Shown: positions 8,170 to 16,648, counted from the stretch's first letter. The stretch is DNA of 64,000 bases from Parasphingorhabdus marina DSM 22363 (GCF_900128895.1 NZ_FSQW01000002.1:1485001-1549000), one strand, 5' to 3'. The notes: a model not told the origin generated them from the letters alone. Numbers and translations: made by a program.

Positions 8170-8940
8170 ATGATGTTCGCAATCGACACGTGGTTCCAGT
8201 CCCATGCGGACATGTCGCTGCTCTCTTTCCTGCTGGTATGCTGTGCCGTCGGCGGAGCGTCCTTTTTCCGCGGCCTGACCGGCTTCGGCTACGCAATACT
8301 CGCGGTTCCTTTTGTCGGTCTGGTTGCTACCCCACAGGTCGCTGTGATCATGGCGATATTGATGCAATTGCTGATGGGTCCGATCGGAATCCGGCAGAAT
8401 CTGCGGATTGCCGACAAAGCACTCATTTTTAAAATTTCGGCCTTCGCCTGCGTCACCACACCGCTTGGCCTGTGGCTGCTCGACATGGTCAGTGCCGATA
8501 TCGCCCGGCTGCTGATCACGGCTATCGCTCTGGGCAGCTTCTTCCTGTTCATGCTGAAGCGCGCGCCTGTGATGAACAACAGTCCGCTGCGTTTGCTGCT
8601 TGTCGGAAGCTCGTCCGGCCTTCTGAACGGCTTTGCCGCGATTCCCGGCCCGCCCGTGATCCTGCATTTCGTTCGGGATCAGGTGGCGCCGGCTGTCTCC
8701 CGCAGCTCAATGATGCTGATCTTTTTCGTCACCGCGATTGCCGGAACCGTTGCAGCCTGGTGGCGCGGGATGATCGACGAACAGGCCCTGATCCTGACTG
8801 CCCTGACCTGCCCGCTGATGGTCATCGGCAACCATTTCGGATCACGCTTTTTCGGGGCGATATCAGAACCCGTCTGGCGCGGATTTGTCCTGGTGTTGCT
8901 GCTGATCGCCGGGGCGGTTGCTCTCGGCAGAATGCTCTAG
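8170..8940 (+). CDS. TauE/SafE-family permease
   Basis: The 256-residue, very hydrophobic protein has about eight membrane spans. It carries the TauE/SafE (DUF81) pattern: an N-terminal FRGLTGFGYAILAVPFVGLV repeat and a matching second-half repeat SSSGLLNGFAAIPGPPVILHF. The family exports sulfite, sulfoacetate or related organosulfur anions across the inner membrane; this member's substrate cannot be told. It starts at ATG 8170 or the next codon. The 3' end overlaps the convergent VOC gene by 4 bases. Confidence 0.85.
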   Translation: MMFAIDTWFQSHADMSLLSFLLVCCAVGGASFFRGLTGFGYAILAVPFVGLVATPQVAVIMAILMQLLMGPIGIRQNLRIADKALIFKISAFACVTTPLGLWLLDMVSADIARLLITAIALGSFFLFMLKRAPVMNNSPLRLLLVGSSSGLLNGFAAIPGPPVILHFVRDQVAPAVSRSSMMLIFFVTAIAGTVAAWWRGMIDEQALILTALTCPLMVIGNHFGSRFFGAISEPVWRGFVLVLLLIAGAVALGRML

Positions 8941-9467
8941 GCGTCTTTGGCCAGCCACTGCTTCATCATCGCCGGTGGCGGGGAAGCATGCATTTCCCTT
9001 TCATCCAGCGCGGCAATCGCCCGCGCCCGGTCATCGTCGGAAAAACTGCCCGTGGTCAGGCAGAATTCCACCATGTTCCCGTTCGGATCACGGGTGTAGA
9101 TCGACCGGCACCAGTTATGATCAATTTCCAGCACGTCCAGATCGGCGGCATTCCATTTGGCCCGCCACTCATCCAGTTCCTGCTGGCTATCAACCGAGAA
9201 ACTGTAATGGTTGGTCCCTTGCGGGGTGCCGGCAGCCTCATTGAGATCGAAGGCATATGTCCCCTCACCCGGCGTGTCATTCAGCTCCCAGAATGCGATA
9301 AACCGGCTGTCGTCGCCATTCATGCGATAAAAGAAATGTTTGCCCCAGCCGCCGCCCATGACCGGTGCGATTTCCACCTTCACCAGCTCGAACCCCATAA
9401 TGTCTTCGTAAAAGGCATGGATCGCCTTCATGTCTTTCGCGGCCAGCGCGAGATGGTGGTAACTCAT
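8937..9467 (-). CDS. VOC-superfamily (glyoxalase/dioxygenase-type) protein
   Basis: The 176-residue protein has paired beta-alpha-beta-beta-beta modules. The first starts SYHHLALAAKDMKAIHAFYE, with a possible metal His at residue 4 or 5. The second starts NHYSFSVDSQQELDEWRAKW and ends YTRDPNGNMVEFC, whose Glu is the usual metal ligand. This layout is typical of VOC metalloenzymes such as glyoxalase I and ring-cleavage dioxygenases. It overlaps the upstream carboxymuconolactone-decarboxylase-like gene by 4 bases (ATGA), which suggests a joint role in breakdown of an aromatic or other xenobiotic compound. The specific reaction is unknown. Confidence 0.85.
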   Translation of the reverse strand: MSYHHLALAAKDMKAIHAFYEDIMGFELVKVEIAPVMGGGWGKHFFYRMNGDDSRFIAFWELNDTPGEGTYAFDLNEAAGTPQGTNHYSFSVDSQQELDEWRAKWNAADLDVLEIDHNWCRSIYTRDPNGNMVEFCLTTGSFSDDDRARAIAALDEREMHASPPPAMMKQWLAKDA

Positions 9468-10117
9468 TTGTCGGCATCCTTTCGCTTGTCGACCATGCCC
9501 ATGACATCGGCGGTCGCCCCTTCCGGCGCGGGCACTTCAACCACGCGCTCCGCGACATCGTCAAATTCCAGTTTCAGCGCCCGGCTCATCACCGCGTGCA
9601 TCATGTAGGTGCAAGTGATGTAAGTGAGTTCGAGGATCTCGACTTCACTCAGATGCTTCTTCAGCAGTTCAAACACCCCGTCCGGCACCCGGCCCCGTTC
9701 CAGTACCAGGCAATCGGTATAGGCCAGCACCGCGCGCTCGACCTCACTGAAGCAAGCAGCGGTGGACCAGTTCGGAATGGCTTTGACCTGTTCTTCCGAA
9801 TATCCCTCGAAGCGCATCGCCTTGCTGTGCTGTGAATAGACAAATTGCGAGCCCACCGCATAGCCTGCGCGGATCTGCCCCAGTTCGCGAAGCTTCGGAT
9901 CGAGCTGTCGATTGGGCGAGCGGTAAAAACCGAACCCCTCTGTTGTGTGCCTGAACGCATCTGGCACCTGCGCAAAAACTGTCCACCAGTTGCCCGGCGT
10001 GCCGGTCGCGGTTCCCGGCTCGGTCACCGGATCACGGTCTCCGAACAATGTGCCGTAAAGCGCCAGCACATATTCATCAGTCACTTCAGATCGCGGAATC
10101 TCGCGCAGTCGGGGCAT
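9464..10117 (-). CDS. carboxymuconolactone decarboxylase/AhpD-like protein
   Basis: The 217-residue all-alpha protein carries the AhpD-like core at about residues 60-160: LRELGQIRAGYAVGSQFVYSQHSKAM, then FSEVERAVLAYTDCLV and LSEVEILELTYITCTYMMHAVMSRAL. The CxxC redox motif of true AhpD is not visible, so a decarboxylase-like or hydrolase-like role is more likely than peroxide reduction. I chose the ATG at 10115-10117 because CAGGAGAGAAG precedes it. It is the first gene of a two-gene operon with the VOC gene. Confidence 0.8.
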   Translation of the reverse strand: MPRLREIPRSEVTDEYVLALYGTLFGDRDPVTEPGTATGTPGNWWTVFAQVPDAFRHTTEGFGFYRSPNRQLDPKLRELGQIRAGYAVGSQFVYSQHSKAMRFEGYSEEQVKAIPNWSTAACFSEVERAVLAYTDCLVLERGRVPDGVFELLKKHLSEVEILELTYITCTYMMHAVMSRALKLEFDDVAERVVEVPAPEGATADVMGMVDKRKDADK

Positions 10118-10163
10118 GGGCTTCTCTCCTGTGCCCCGACTATGCACATAATTTCAGCCGGTT

Positions 10164-12842
10164 CTACCCCGCCAGGTTCCGCAGCACATAGTGCAGGATG
10201 CCGCCGTTGAGGAAATATTCCATTTCATTGGCGGTATCGATCCGGCAGTCGGTCATGAAGGTCGATGTTGTCCCGTCGGCACGGGTCATTTCGACTTCGA
10301 CTTCCTGACGCGGATCGAGGCTGGCGACACCCTTGATCGTAAATGTCTCGGTGCCGTCGAGGCTCAGCGTGTTGCGGTCGACGCCCTCGGCAAATTGCAG
10401 TGGCAGAACGCCCATGCCGATCAGGTTCGAACGGTGGATGCGCTCATAGCTTTCCACAATCACCGCCTTGACGCCGAGCAGGTTGGTGCCTTTCGCGGCC
10501 CAATCCCGGGACGAACCGGTGCCATATTGCTCACCGCCGATGACGACCAGGTCATTGCCATCCGCCTTGTGACGCATCGCGGCGTCGTAGATCGGCATGA
10601 TCTCACCATTATATTTGGTGTAGCCACCTTCTTTTCCGTCGGCCATCAGGTTCTTGATGCGTATATTTGCAAATGTCCCCCTCATCATGACTTCGTGGTT
10701 TCCGCGGCGGCTGCCGTAGGAGTTGAAGTCCTGTTTGGAGACCTGGTGGTCGCGGAGATATTCGCCTGCGGGGCTGTCTTCCTTGATCGCGCCAGCGGGG
10801 GAGATATGGTCGGTTGTGATGGAATCTCCCAATAATGCCAATGTCTTGGCATCGATAATATCTCCAACAGGCGCTGGGGTCATCTCCATGCCCTCGAAAT
10901 AGGGCGGGTTCTGGACATAGGTCGATCCGGCGCGCCAGCTATAGGTGTCGCCGCCGGTCACATCGATATCCTGCCACGCGGCATCGCCGTCATAGACATT
11001 GGCATAGCGCCCCTCGAACATCTCGCGCGAAACCGCCCCGCCCATCGCCGCATTGACCTCGTCATTGGTCGGCCAGATATCCTTCAGATAGACATCTTCA
11101 CCATCGCTGCCCTGCCCGATCGGCGTTTCATACATGTCCTCGCGCACCGTGCCTTTCAGCGCATAGGCCACGACCAGCGGCGGCGACGCGAGATAATTGG
11201 CGCGCACATCCTGCGACACGCGGCCCTCGAAATTCCGGTTGCCCGAGAGCACCGAGGCGGCGACCAGATCATTGTCATTGATCGCCTTCGAAATCGGTGC
11301 CGGCAAAGGCCCACTATTGCCGATACAGGTGGTGCAGCCATAGCCGACCAGGTTGAAGCCGAGATAGTCGAGATCATCGGACAGCCCGGCCTTGTCGAGA
11401 TAATCGGTCACCACCTGCGATCCCGGCGCGAGCGAGCTCTTCACCCAGGGCTTGCGCTGCAGACCCTTTTCGCGCGCCTTTTTCGCGACCAGCCCGGCGG
11501 CGATCAGCACGCTCGGGTTGGAGGTATTGGTGCACGAGGTGATCGCGGCAATGGTCACGTCGCCATGGCCGAGATCATGATCCGCACCCTCGACCGGCAC
11601 CCGCTTGTCGGGGTCGGCGGAGTTGAACACTTCGGTAATGTCACTGTTGAAGCCCTCGTCGAGATCGGCCATCGACACGCGCTGCTGGGGCAGCTTCGGC
11701 CCCGACAGGGACGGCACAACGCTGGTCATGTCGAGCTCGAGCGTCTTGGTGTAGATCGCCTCGACCTCGTCATCATGACGCCAGAAGCCCTGCTCTTTCG
11801 CATAGGCTTCGGTCAGCGCAATATCCTGCTCGTCGCGGCCGGTCAGGCGCAGATAGTCGAGCGTCTTGTCATCAATCGGGAAATAGCCGCAGGTCGCGCC
11901 ATATTCCGGCGCCATGTTTGCGATCGTCGCGCGATCAGCCAGTGACAGCGCCGCCACGCCGGGCCCGTAAAATTCCACAAAGCGCCCGACCACGCCGATT
12001 TCGCGCAGCATCTGCACACAGGTCAAAACAAGGTCCGTCGCGGTAATACCCTCGGCGAGATTGCCGGTCAGCTTGAACCCGACCACTTCGGGGATCAGCA
12101 TCGACACCGGCTGGCCCAGCATCGCGGCTTCCGCCTCGATCCCGCCAACGCCCCAGCCGAGCACGCCCAGCCCGTTGATCATGGTTGTATGGGAATCGGT
12201 ACCGACACAGGTGTCGGGATAGGCGGTGAGATCGCCATTCTGATCCTTTGACGACCAGACGGCTTTTGCGATATTCTCCAAATTCACCTGATGGCAAATG
12301 CCGGTTCCGGGCGGCACGACGGAAAAATTGTCAAACGCTTTGGAACCCCATTTCAGGAATTCATAGCGCTCCATATTGCGCTGATATTCTAGCGCGACGT
12401 TGTTTTCGAACGCCTGCGGGGTGCCGAATTCGTCGACCATGACAGAGTGGTCGATCACCAGATGCACCGGCACCTGCGGGTTGATCTTTTCCGCGTCACC
12501 GCCCAGCGCCTTGATCCCGTCGCGCATCGCCGCGAGATCAACAACAGCCGGAACACCGGTAAAGTCCTGCATCAGCACGCGCGCCGGGCGGTACTGGATC
12601 TCGCTGTCCGAGCGGGCATCCTTCTGCCAGTCGACCACCGCCTGCGCATCCTCGGCCGCCACCGTGTGACCGCCATCCTCGAAGCGCAGCATATTCTCGA
12701 GCAGCACTTTCAGCGTGTAGGGCAGCCGGTCAATATTGCCGAGCTTCGCGGCGGCCTTTGCCAGTGAATAATAGGCATAGTCGGTGCCGTTGACAGAAAG
12801 GGTGGATCGCGTGCCGAGTGCGTCTTTGCCGGTGGTGGTCAT
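10164..12842 (-). CDS. acnA: aconitate hydratase A
   Basis: The 892-residue protein interconverts citrate and isocitrate in the TCA cycle, using a [4Fe-4S] cluster. Length and architecture match AcnA/IRP1-type aconitases. The N-terminal part is [20 protein letters not shown] and [16 protein letters not shown]. The cluster ligands lie in [17 protein letters not shown] and [14 protein letters not shown]. The C-terminal swivel domain has [18 protein letters not shown] chose the ATG at 12840-12842, preceded by GAAGGACC. A longer frame to 12908 adds 22 atypical residues. The gene appears monocistronic. Confidence 0.97.
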   Translation of the reverse strand: MTTTGKDALGTRSTLSVNGTDYAYYSLAKAAAKLGNIDRLPYTLKVLLENMLRFEDGGHTVAAEDAQAVVDWQKDARSDSEIQYRPARVLMQDFTGVPAVVDLAAMRDGIKALGGDAEKINPQVPVHLVIDHSVMVDEFGTPQAFENNVALEYQRNMERYEFLKWGSKAFDNFSVVPPGTGICHQVNLENIAKAVWSSKDQNGDLTAYPDTCVGTDSHTTMINGLGVLGWGVGGIEAEAAMLGQPVSMLIPEVVGFKLTGNLAEGITATDLVLTCVQMLREIGVVGRFVEFYGPGVAALSLADRATIANMAPEYGATCGYFPIDDKTLDYLRLTGRDEQDIALTEAYAKEQGFWRHDDEVEAIYTKTLELDMTSVVPSLSGPKLPQQRVSMADLDEGFNSDITEVFNSADPDKRVPVEGADHDLGHGDVTIAAITSCTNTSNPSVLIAAGLVAKKAREKGLQRKPWVKSSLAPGSQVVTDYLDKAGLSDDLDYLGFNLVGYGCTTCIGNSGPLPAPISKAINDNDLVAASVLSGNRNFEGRVSQDVRANYLASPPLVVAYALKGTVREDMYETPIGQGSDGEDVYLKDIWPTNDEVNAAMGGAVSREMFEGRYANVYDGDAAWQDIDVTGGDTYSWRAGSTYVQNPPYFEGMEMTPAPVGDIIDAKTLALLGDSITTDHISPAGAIKEDSPAGEYLRDHQVSKQDFNSYGSRRGNHEVMMRGTFANIRIKNLMADGKEGGYTKYNGEIMPIYDAAMRHKADGNDLVVIGGEQYGTGSSRDWAAKGTNLLGVKAVIVESYERIHRSNLIGMGVLPLQFAEGVDRNTLSLDGTETFTIKGVASLDPRQEVEVEMTRADGTTSTFMTDCRIDTANEMEYFLNGGILHYVLRNLAG

Positions 12843-13031
12843 GGAAGGTCCTTCGTCAAAAAGTGGTACTTTTTGCCGGATTGGGGAAAGCCTCCGCAAG
12901 GGAGACAATCAGGCTAAAGCAGGTGAATCGATTGTTCGGGAGCGCTTTAGCGCAGCACCGTGGCTGGTGCAATGTGGCGACGGGAATTATTGTGGGATTC
13001 TCGTTGCTGGCGGCTTCCATGGGTCGAAATC

Positions 13032-13055
13032 GTCATCCCAGCGCAGGCTGGGATC
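13032..13055. repeat. intergenic palindromic repeat, copy 1
   Basis: A perfect 8-bp stem (ATCCCAGC, loop gcag, GCTGGGAT) lies inside a 24-bp unit beginning GTCATCCC. Near-identical units are at 13093-13116 and 13426-13449, with a diverged relative at 61281-61305. This is the REP-like intergenic palindrome type common in sphingomonads. Confidence 0.85.
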
Positions 13056-13092
13056 TCAGGCAACCACACCCGACCGCTCGTCCACACCCCAT

Positions 13093-13116
13093 GTCATCCC
13101 AGCGCAGGCTGGGATC
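13093..13116. repeat. intergenic palindromic repeat, copy 2
   Basis: Identical over 24 bases to copy 1 at 13032, with the same 8-bp stem and gcag loop. Confidence 0.85.
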
Positions 13117-13218
13117 CCGGGCGGCTGTACGGAACAGACTCACGCGAAGCCGCGAAGGCACGAAGGGCCGGCGCGCAGCTGGAACCCATAGCCCGTCACC
13201 GGGAGCACCGCCCCGGTT

Positions 13219-13306
13219 CGTCGTCCCGAACTCCCCAACCCGTCATCCTGAACGCCCCAATCCGTCACCCTGAACGCCCCAACCGTCACCCTGAACTCGT
13301 TTCAGG
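13219..13306. repeat. short imperfect tandem repeat, period 21-22 bp
   Basis: Three to four units begin near 13219, 13241, 13263 and 13284, each of the form CGTC(A/G)(T/C)CC(T/C)GAAC followed by CCCCAA(T/C)C. The last unit instead runs into CCTGAACTCGTTTCAGG (13290-13306), whose reverse complement recurs at 13352-13368. They lie in the 654-base gap downstream of aconitase, which otherwise shows no gene I can support. Confidence 0.7.
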
Positions 13307-13368
13307 GCCCATTCCTCCTCCCGCGCCACCTGTGATCGGGGCACAATGGATCCTGAAACGAGTTCAGG
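13290..13368. repeat. long inverted repeat around CCTGAACTCGTTTCAGG
   Basis: The 17-bp arm 13290-13306 is perfectly reverse-complemented at 13352-13368. The similarity extends a few bases outward (GTCACCC versus GGATGAC). It forms a stem with a 45-base loop, and the arms are themselves a typical alphaproteobacterial dispersed repeat. Confidence 0.75.
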
Positions 13369-13425
13369 ATGACGGGAAGGAAAAGCGGAACCACCGGTAA
13401 ATCCCCAGCCCCCACCCTACCCCAT

Positions 13426-13449
13426 TTCATCCCAGCGCAGGCTGGGATC
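13426..13449. repeat. intergenic palindromic repeat, copy 3
   Basis: Third copy of the unit at 13032, with the same stem and loop but TTCATCCC instead of GTCATCCC at the left edge. Confidence 0.8.
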
Positions 13450-13496
13450 CAGAGCGACGACACGCAACAGATGCGTGCGAAGCCGCGAAGCCCCGC

Positions 13497-13637
13497 TCAT
13501 CCTGAGCACAGTCGAAGGACCAGCGCCCACAACCACCGCGCATAGTCGCGCGCCAGCAACAGGATGATCACCACCGAGACCGCAAAGACCAGCCCCTCAA
13601 CCACCCGCGCCCGCCTGCCGCGCCGAGGTCCGGTCAT
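13497..13637 (-). CDS. small single-span membrane peptide (46 aa)
   Basis: The frame encodes 46 residues: a basic head (MTGPRRGRRARVVEG) and one transmembrane stretch (LVFAVSVVIILLLARD), ending in WLWALVLRLCSG. Its ATG overlaps the stop codon of the 37-residue frame upstream in an ATGA arrangement, which implies translational coupling. The stop falls in repeat-type sequence, so the last residues may have been acquired. Basic head plus a single span recalls small phage or toxin-like membrane peptides. No family is recognised. Confidence 0.4.
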   Translation of the reverse strand: MTGPRRGRRARVVEGLVFAVSVVIILLLARDYARWLWALVLRLCSG

Positions 13638-13747
13638 GCCGCCACCATCCAGAGCATCCATAGCCCCAGCCCGGCAAAGGCCACCGCACACAGACGGCGG
13701 ACGAGAATTTCATAGCGATCAGGATTGGGGGCGGGATTGCGCGGCAT
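13634..13747 (-). CDS. small membrane peptide (37 aa), first of an overlapping pair
   Basis: The frame gives MPRNPAPNPDRYEILVRR followed by a hydrophobic stretch LCAVAFAGLGLWMLWMVAA. It has AGAGG about 10 bases before the ATG at 13745-13747 and overlaps the next micro-ORF by ATGA. A polar N-tail followed by a C-terminal membrane anchor is consistent with a tail-anchored peptide. It lies directly downstream of the structured region 13801-13950, on the strand that could use that region as a leader. The function is unknown. Confidence 0.4.
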   Translation of the reverse strand: MPRNPAPNPDRYEILVRRLCAVAFAGLGLWMLWMVAA

Positions 13748-13800
13748 GGAGTGCGACCTCTTTTGTTAAAGCAAGAGGCGCGGCAGGGTCGAACCGGGTG

Positions 13801-13950
13801 ATAGTAACCCCATGCACGCATGAAGCGCCGCCACCTTTAGGCGGACCCTGGACATGCGTGACGGCCACCCGGTCGTTATTATAACGACCAGAGCGTGCAA
13901 TCATGAGGTTACTATGCCTCACAGCGGGAATTGGCCCGCTGCGGGTGAGG
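13801..13950. other. nested inverted repeats: candidate structured RNA or DNA element
   Basis: An outer stem pairs 13801-13819 with 13893-13915: ATAGTAACC/GGTTACTAT, CATG/CATG and GCACGC/GCGTGC with small bulges. Inside lie CCGCC/GGCGG at 13828-13844 and the 19-base palindrome GGTCGTTATTATAACGACC at 13871-13889. CACGCATG/CATGCGTG at 13815-13860 offers an alternative pairing. A second hairpin, CCTCACAGCGGG with CCCGCT and GTGAGG, follows at 13917-13950. I recognise no known RNA family. The remainder of the gap (13951-14156) shows nothing further. Confidence 0.5.
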
Positions 13951-14156
13951 GTTTAGTGAATGAGGGGCGGAGTGGCAATGGGAAGTATTGCGTCAACAGT
14001 ACCTAAAGTCAAAACTAGCGTGAGTTCGGCTTGCTAGCTGTGAAGCTTAGCTGTTTGGAGATCCTTGTTCGTTGGACGGTAACAAGTTTTGATTCCGGCG
14101 AGTTGCAATCGGTTATACTTGCGGGGCTTGATCTCAATAAGCAAGCGCCTTGATTT

Positions 14157-15017
14157 CTACTTATAGTTTTCCACTATTTGTGCTGCTGCCCGATCAATCT
14201 CTGGAAACAGTGTACCTGCGTCGATCCCGATTGCTCTCAGCTCATTCCTTATTTTTTTCTTGGCGTTTTTAGGTATACGAATGGAGTATGAGGAAATTTC
14301 TTTCGAAAATGCAGAACTGTCCTCCAGTTTCAAACCGAATGCCAGAAACGCACCACTCTGAGCAATGATCCGGGCGTTGTTCTGCTTTGCGACAACATAG
14401 TAGGGTCGAAAAAGATCATCCTTTTTTATCCTGGCCTGAAAATGAGGTTTTTCCTCCCGGATAAACTGAAGCAAGCGATCAGTCGGATGTAGCTTATGAA
14501 AATCAGAAATATTGGATGCTGTAGTATTCTCAAGTATCTCTTTTTCCGACATTTTTAAATTTGCAAGGTTACACACACAACTCACTGAATCGCTATCATA
14601 ATACTTTTTTCTGTCAGCACTAATTCTGTAGATTATTAATGAGCCGTCTTCATTTTCGCACTCGGTTACAGCAAAATAAAGCCCCACCAACGGGTTACTG
14701 GTCACGTCCATTAACCGCGTTGGCAATCCAAAATGTTGCATCCGCACAAGCCGGTCAAACATCGTGTTGTCATGCAAAAAATGATCGGGGTATCTCGACA
14801 CCAGATCTCGCACAATTGTGTACTCGGAACTCAAAATTCTCTGAGATTGTCTAAATATGCTTGGAGTTGCCGTCCAAGAAATGGAGCCATGGCCTCGATA
14901 GCAACTGAACGTATCTGATTCATCAGACAGTTTTTGCACTCTAATAAGCGCGTCAGAAACGCTATCTACAAGGCCGATTTCCCTTGGCCGATTTTTTTGT
15001 TTGTTGTTCGAAGGCAT
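14157..15017 (-). CDS. FRG-domain protein, candidate defence component
   Basis: The 286-residue protein contains an FRG domain, named for a conserved Phe-Arg-Gly that here reads CYRGHGSISW at about residues 39-48. The strongest signature is RMQHFGLPTRLMDVTSNPLVGLYFA at about 92-116. FRG domains are widespread in phage-defence and stress modules, but their biochemical activity is poorly defined. The ATG at 15015-15017 is my choice; a TTG at 15029 overlapping the upstream stop is the alternative. It follows the DUF7946-like gene by about 8 bases, so the two form one operon. The region is much richer in A+T than its surroundings, a sign of transfer. Confidence 0.8.
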   Translation of the reverse strand: MPSNNKQKNRPREIGLVDSVSDALIRVQKLSDESDTFSCYRGHGSISWTATPSIFRQSQRILSSEYTIVRDLVSRYPDHFLHDNTMFDRLVRMQHFGLPTRLMDVTSNPLVGLYFAVTECENEDGSLIIYRISADRKKYYDSDSVSCVCNLANLKMSEKEILENTTASNISDFHKLHPTDRLLQFIREEKPHFQARIKKDDLFRPYYVVAKQNNARIIAQSGAFLAFGLKLEDSSAFSKEISSYSIRIPKNAKKKIRNELRAIGIDAGTLFPEIDRAAAQIVENYK

Positions 15018-15025
15018 CCTCAAAC

Positions 15026-16012
15026 TCAAAGCAAATCGTCGATTTCATCAATGGTGCTAACATCAACTACTATGAGACGAAGAGGCTCTCCAGAAGTACT
15101 CCGCACAATGTAAGCATCGACACTGACTTTGTCCTCCTGCATCGCCGATAGAAGATCGAATTTCAGATCATCTTTTCGATCAGCTGGAACGGAGAACGAT
15201 GGAATACCTTCCCAGTAAACATTCCGAAACTTCCCCCAACCTGTTTCCTTGTTGTATTGTACAATATTAACATCAATCGAAGTTACTTCTTTGTCAATTC
15301 TGATTGATTCCAATGCACTTGCAGTCTCTTGGTTGGCGGTGAGTATTGGCCTTTTGCCAAGCCCGTCGATCGTGGAAATTGTCACTAGTTTTGCGCTACG
15401 TCTTAGTGGTACAGCCAATTCGCTGAGGAGTGGAGTGGCCATTGTCACCAGTGCAGCATCTTGGTCTGGGGTGATTTGCGCAAGCAAGTCTCTGTGACTT
15501 TTGAGATAACTTCGCCGTTCAACTTCAGATATTAATCTATCGAGCAACTCGTTCTCACTAGGCTCCAATCCTCGATCTGTCTCAAAACGAGATCGAAGGA
15601 CCTCAATCGCTTCATTACTGTCGAAGATATTGTGATCGACCAACTCAAAGAACTCGGAGCGGAGCGCATTGTCATCGATAAGATCTAGCGCTGCACTGGT
15701 TTCTATGGGCTGAAATACCCGTTCTATAATATAGGTCCAAAGTGCTGTCAGCGGGACATCTATTTTTGCTTCGTCATCTTCGGATGTTGACGCCGCCACA
15801 TTGAGATTAAAGCTTCCCTTTTCAAATGGAAACAAATCTATGTTTGTTCGAGAAGCTGCTGTTACTCTTTTGGAGAAACGACCTGTTTTCCTGAATTGAT
15901 CAAGTTTCACCGAAAGACGAGCTGCAGCGTATTGAAACCTAGCAGCCTCATAAAAATCCATGCGATTTGAATCGGCCAATCCACCCTGAAAATGGAAGTT
16001 TAGTGCGTCCAT
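15026..16012 (-). CDS. DUF7946-like protein, partner of the FRG protein
   Basis: The 328-residue protein opens with NFHFQGGLADSNRMDFYEAA (about residues 5-24). This matches the start of proteins annotated DUF7946, which read 'GG-AD-HR-DFYDAAR'; I recognise it from memory of that family. The middle is helical and acidic. The C-terminal part (about 215-328) is beta-rich with KFDLLSAMQEDKVSVDAYIV and ends LIVVDVSTIDEIDDLL, perhaps a small interaction domain. GGGA lies 8 bases before the ATG. It is the first gene of an AT-rich two-gene operon with the FRG gene, the arrangement expected for sensor plus effector. Confidence 0.6.
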   Translation of the reverse strand: MDALNFHFQGGLADSNRMDFYEAARFQYAAARLSVKLDQFRKTGRFSKRVTAASRTNIDLFPFEKGSFNLNVAASTSEDDEAKIDVPLTALWTYIIERVFQPIETSAALDLIDDNALRSEFFELVDHNIFDSNEAIEVLRSRFETDRGLEPSENELLDRLISEVERRSYLKSHRDLLAQITPDQDAALVTMATPLLSELAVPLRRSAKLVTISTIDGLGKRPILTANQETASALESIRIDKEVTSIDVNIVQYNKETGWGKFRNVYWEGIPSFSVPADRKDDLKFDLLSAMQEDKVSVDAYIVRSTSGEPLRLIVVDVSTIDEIDDLL

Positions 16013-16203
16013 AACTGTGTTCCCAAAAACATCGACACATTATTAAAATGCATCCAATACACTAGAGCCAAAAAACATACTGTTGAATATATGTGTATTC
16101 TGTATGTCTTCTTTAATAGTACCTTCAATCAAACTCAAAAAATATATCCAACAATGAGTTTCCGCCTACAAAGGCAACAGGCCTTGATTGCAAACAGCAA
16201 TCT

Positions 16204-16581
16204 CTAATTCCGAATAGTCCAAAGCCCAGATCCAATGCCACCAACTGATTTGAACCAATCCCTATGCCCCAAATAGGCATCTGAATCAGAGCTATTCTGC
16301 TCTATTTCCCGCCGGATAATCGCCTCGGTGTTCCGGGGAAGCGATCTCCCATTCTTGGCTCTGATATCTCTTACTTTCTTGTAGATCTTTTTCAGTTCAA
16401 CCGCACCATCGAGGCACCGAAAAGCTGAACGCACATCATCTCTCCACCTTGCAAATTCCTCCTCACCAGGCGCGGATGGCACAAGCAGTCTTCTGAGAAT
16501 ATCATTCTCAGATTCCTCTCCTTCTGCACGATGTGCCCAGATACTCGCGAAAACGTCAGTATCGACCTCAATTTGCCTCAT
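16204..16581 (-). CDS. small DNA-binding-type protein with a SeqA-like N-terminus
   Basis: The 125-residue protein begins MRQIEVDTDVFASIWAH, then ESENDILRRLLVPSA. It lines up with the E. coli SeqA N-terminal multimerisation region (IEVD at the same place, E-S-x-x-DILRRxL and a following SA). The SeqA methyl-GATC-binding C-terminus is absent. A different small C-terminal domain follows, ending SDAYLGHRDWFKSVGGIGSG, which resembles short winged-helix-like tails seen near restriction genes. The ATG at 16579-16581 is best because AGGAG lies 7 bases upstream; the ATG two codons earlier is too close. Four GATC sites at 10-bp spacing sit just upstream. Confidence 0.6.
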   Translation of the reverse strand: MRQIEVDTDVFASIWAHRAEGEESENDILRRLLVPSAPGEEEFARWRDDVRSAFRCLDGAVELKKIYKKVRDIRAKNGRSLPRNTEAIIRREIEQNSSDSDAYLGHRDWFKSVGGIGSGLWTIRN

Positions 16582-16608
16582 GGTCATTCTCCTGATGCCG
16601 CTGTATCA

Positions 16609-16648
16609 GATCTTTTTCGATCTATCTAGATCTTTATTGATCTAACTA
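16609..16648. promoter_or_regulatory. four GATCT repeats at exact 10-bp spacing
   Basis: GATC occurs at 16609, 16619, 16629 and 16639, each followed by T and five A/T-rich bases, giving a four-unit 10-bp array 28 bases before the start of the SeqA-like gene. One site per helical turn places all four on the same DNA face, as expected for cooperative binding by a small oligomeric repressor. Autoregulation by the adjacent protein is inferred. Confidence 0.65.

Noticed and set aside
13219-13306. Possible CRISPR-like array
   Set aside because: Units are 21-22 bp in direct tandem without spacers, and they grade into a dispersed inverted repeat.
13719-13922. 67-residue minus-strand frame (MRHSNLMIARSGRYNNDR...) through the structured element
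   Set aside because: Its sequence follows from the inverted repeats themselves, and it overlaps the first micro-ORF out of frame. Similar frames may recur wherever the element occurs, so I do not call it a gene.
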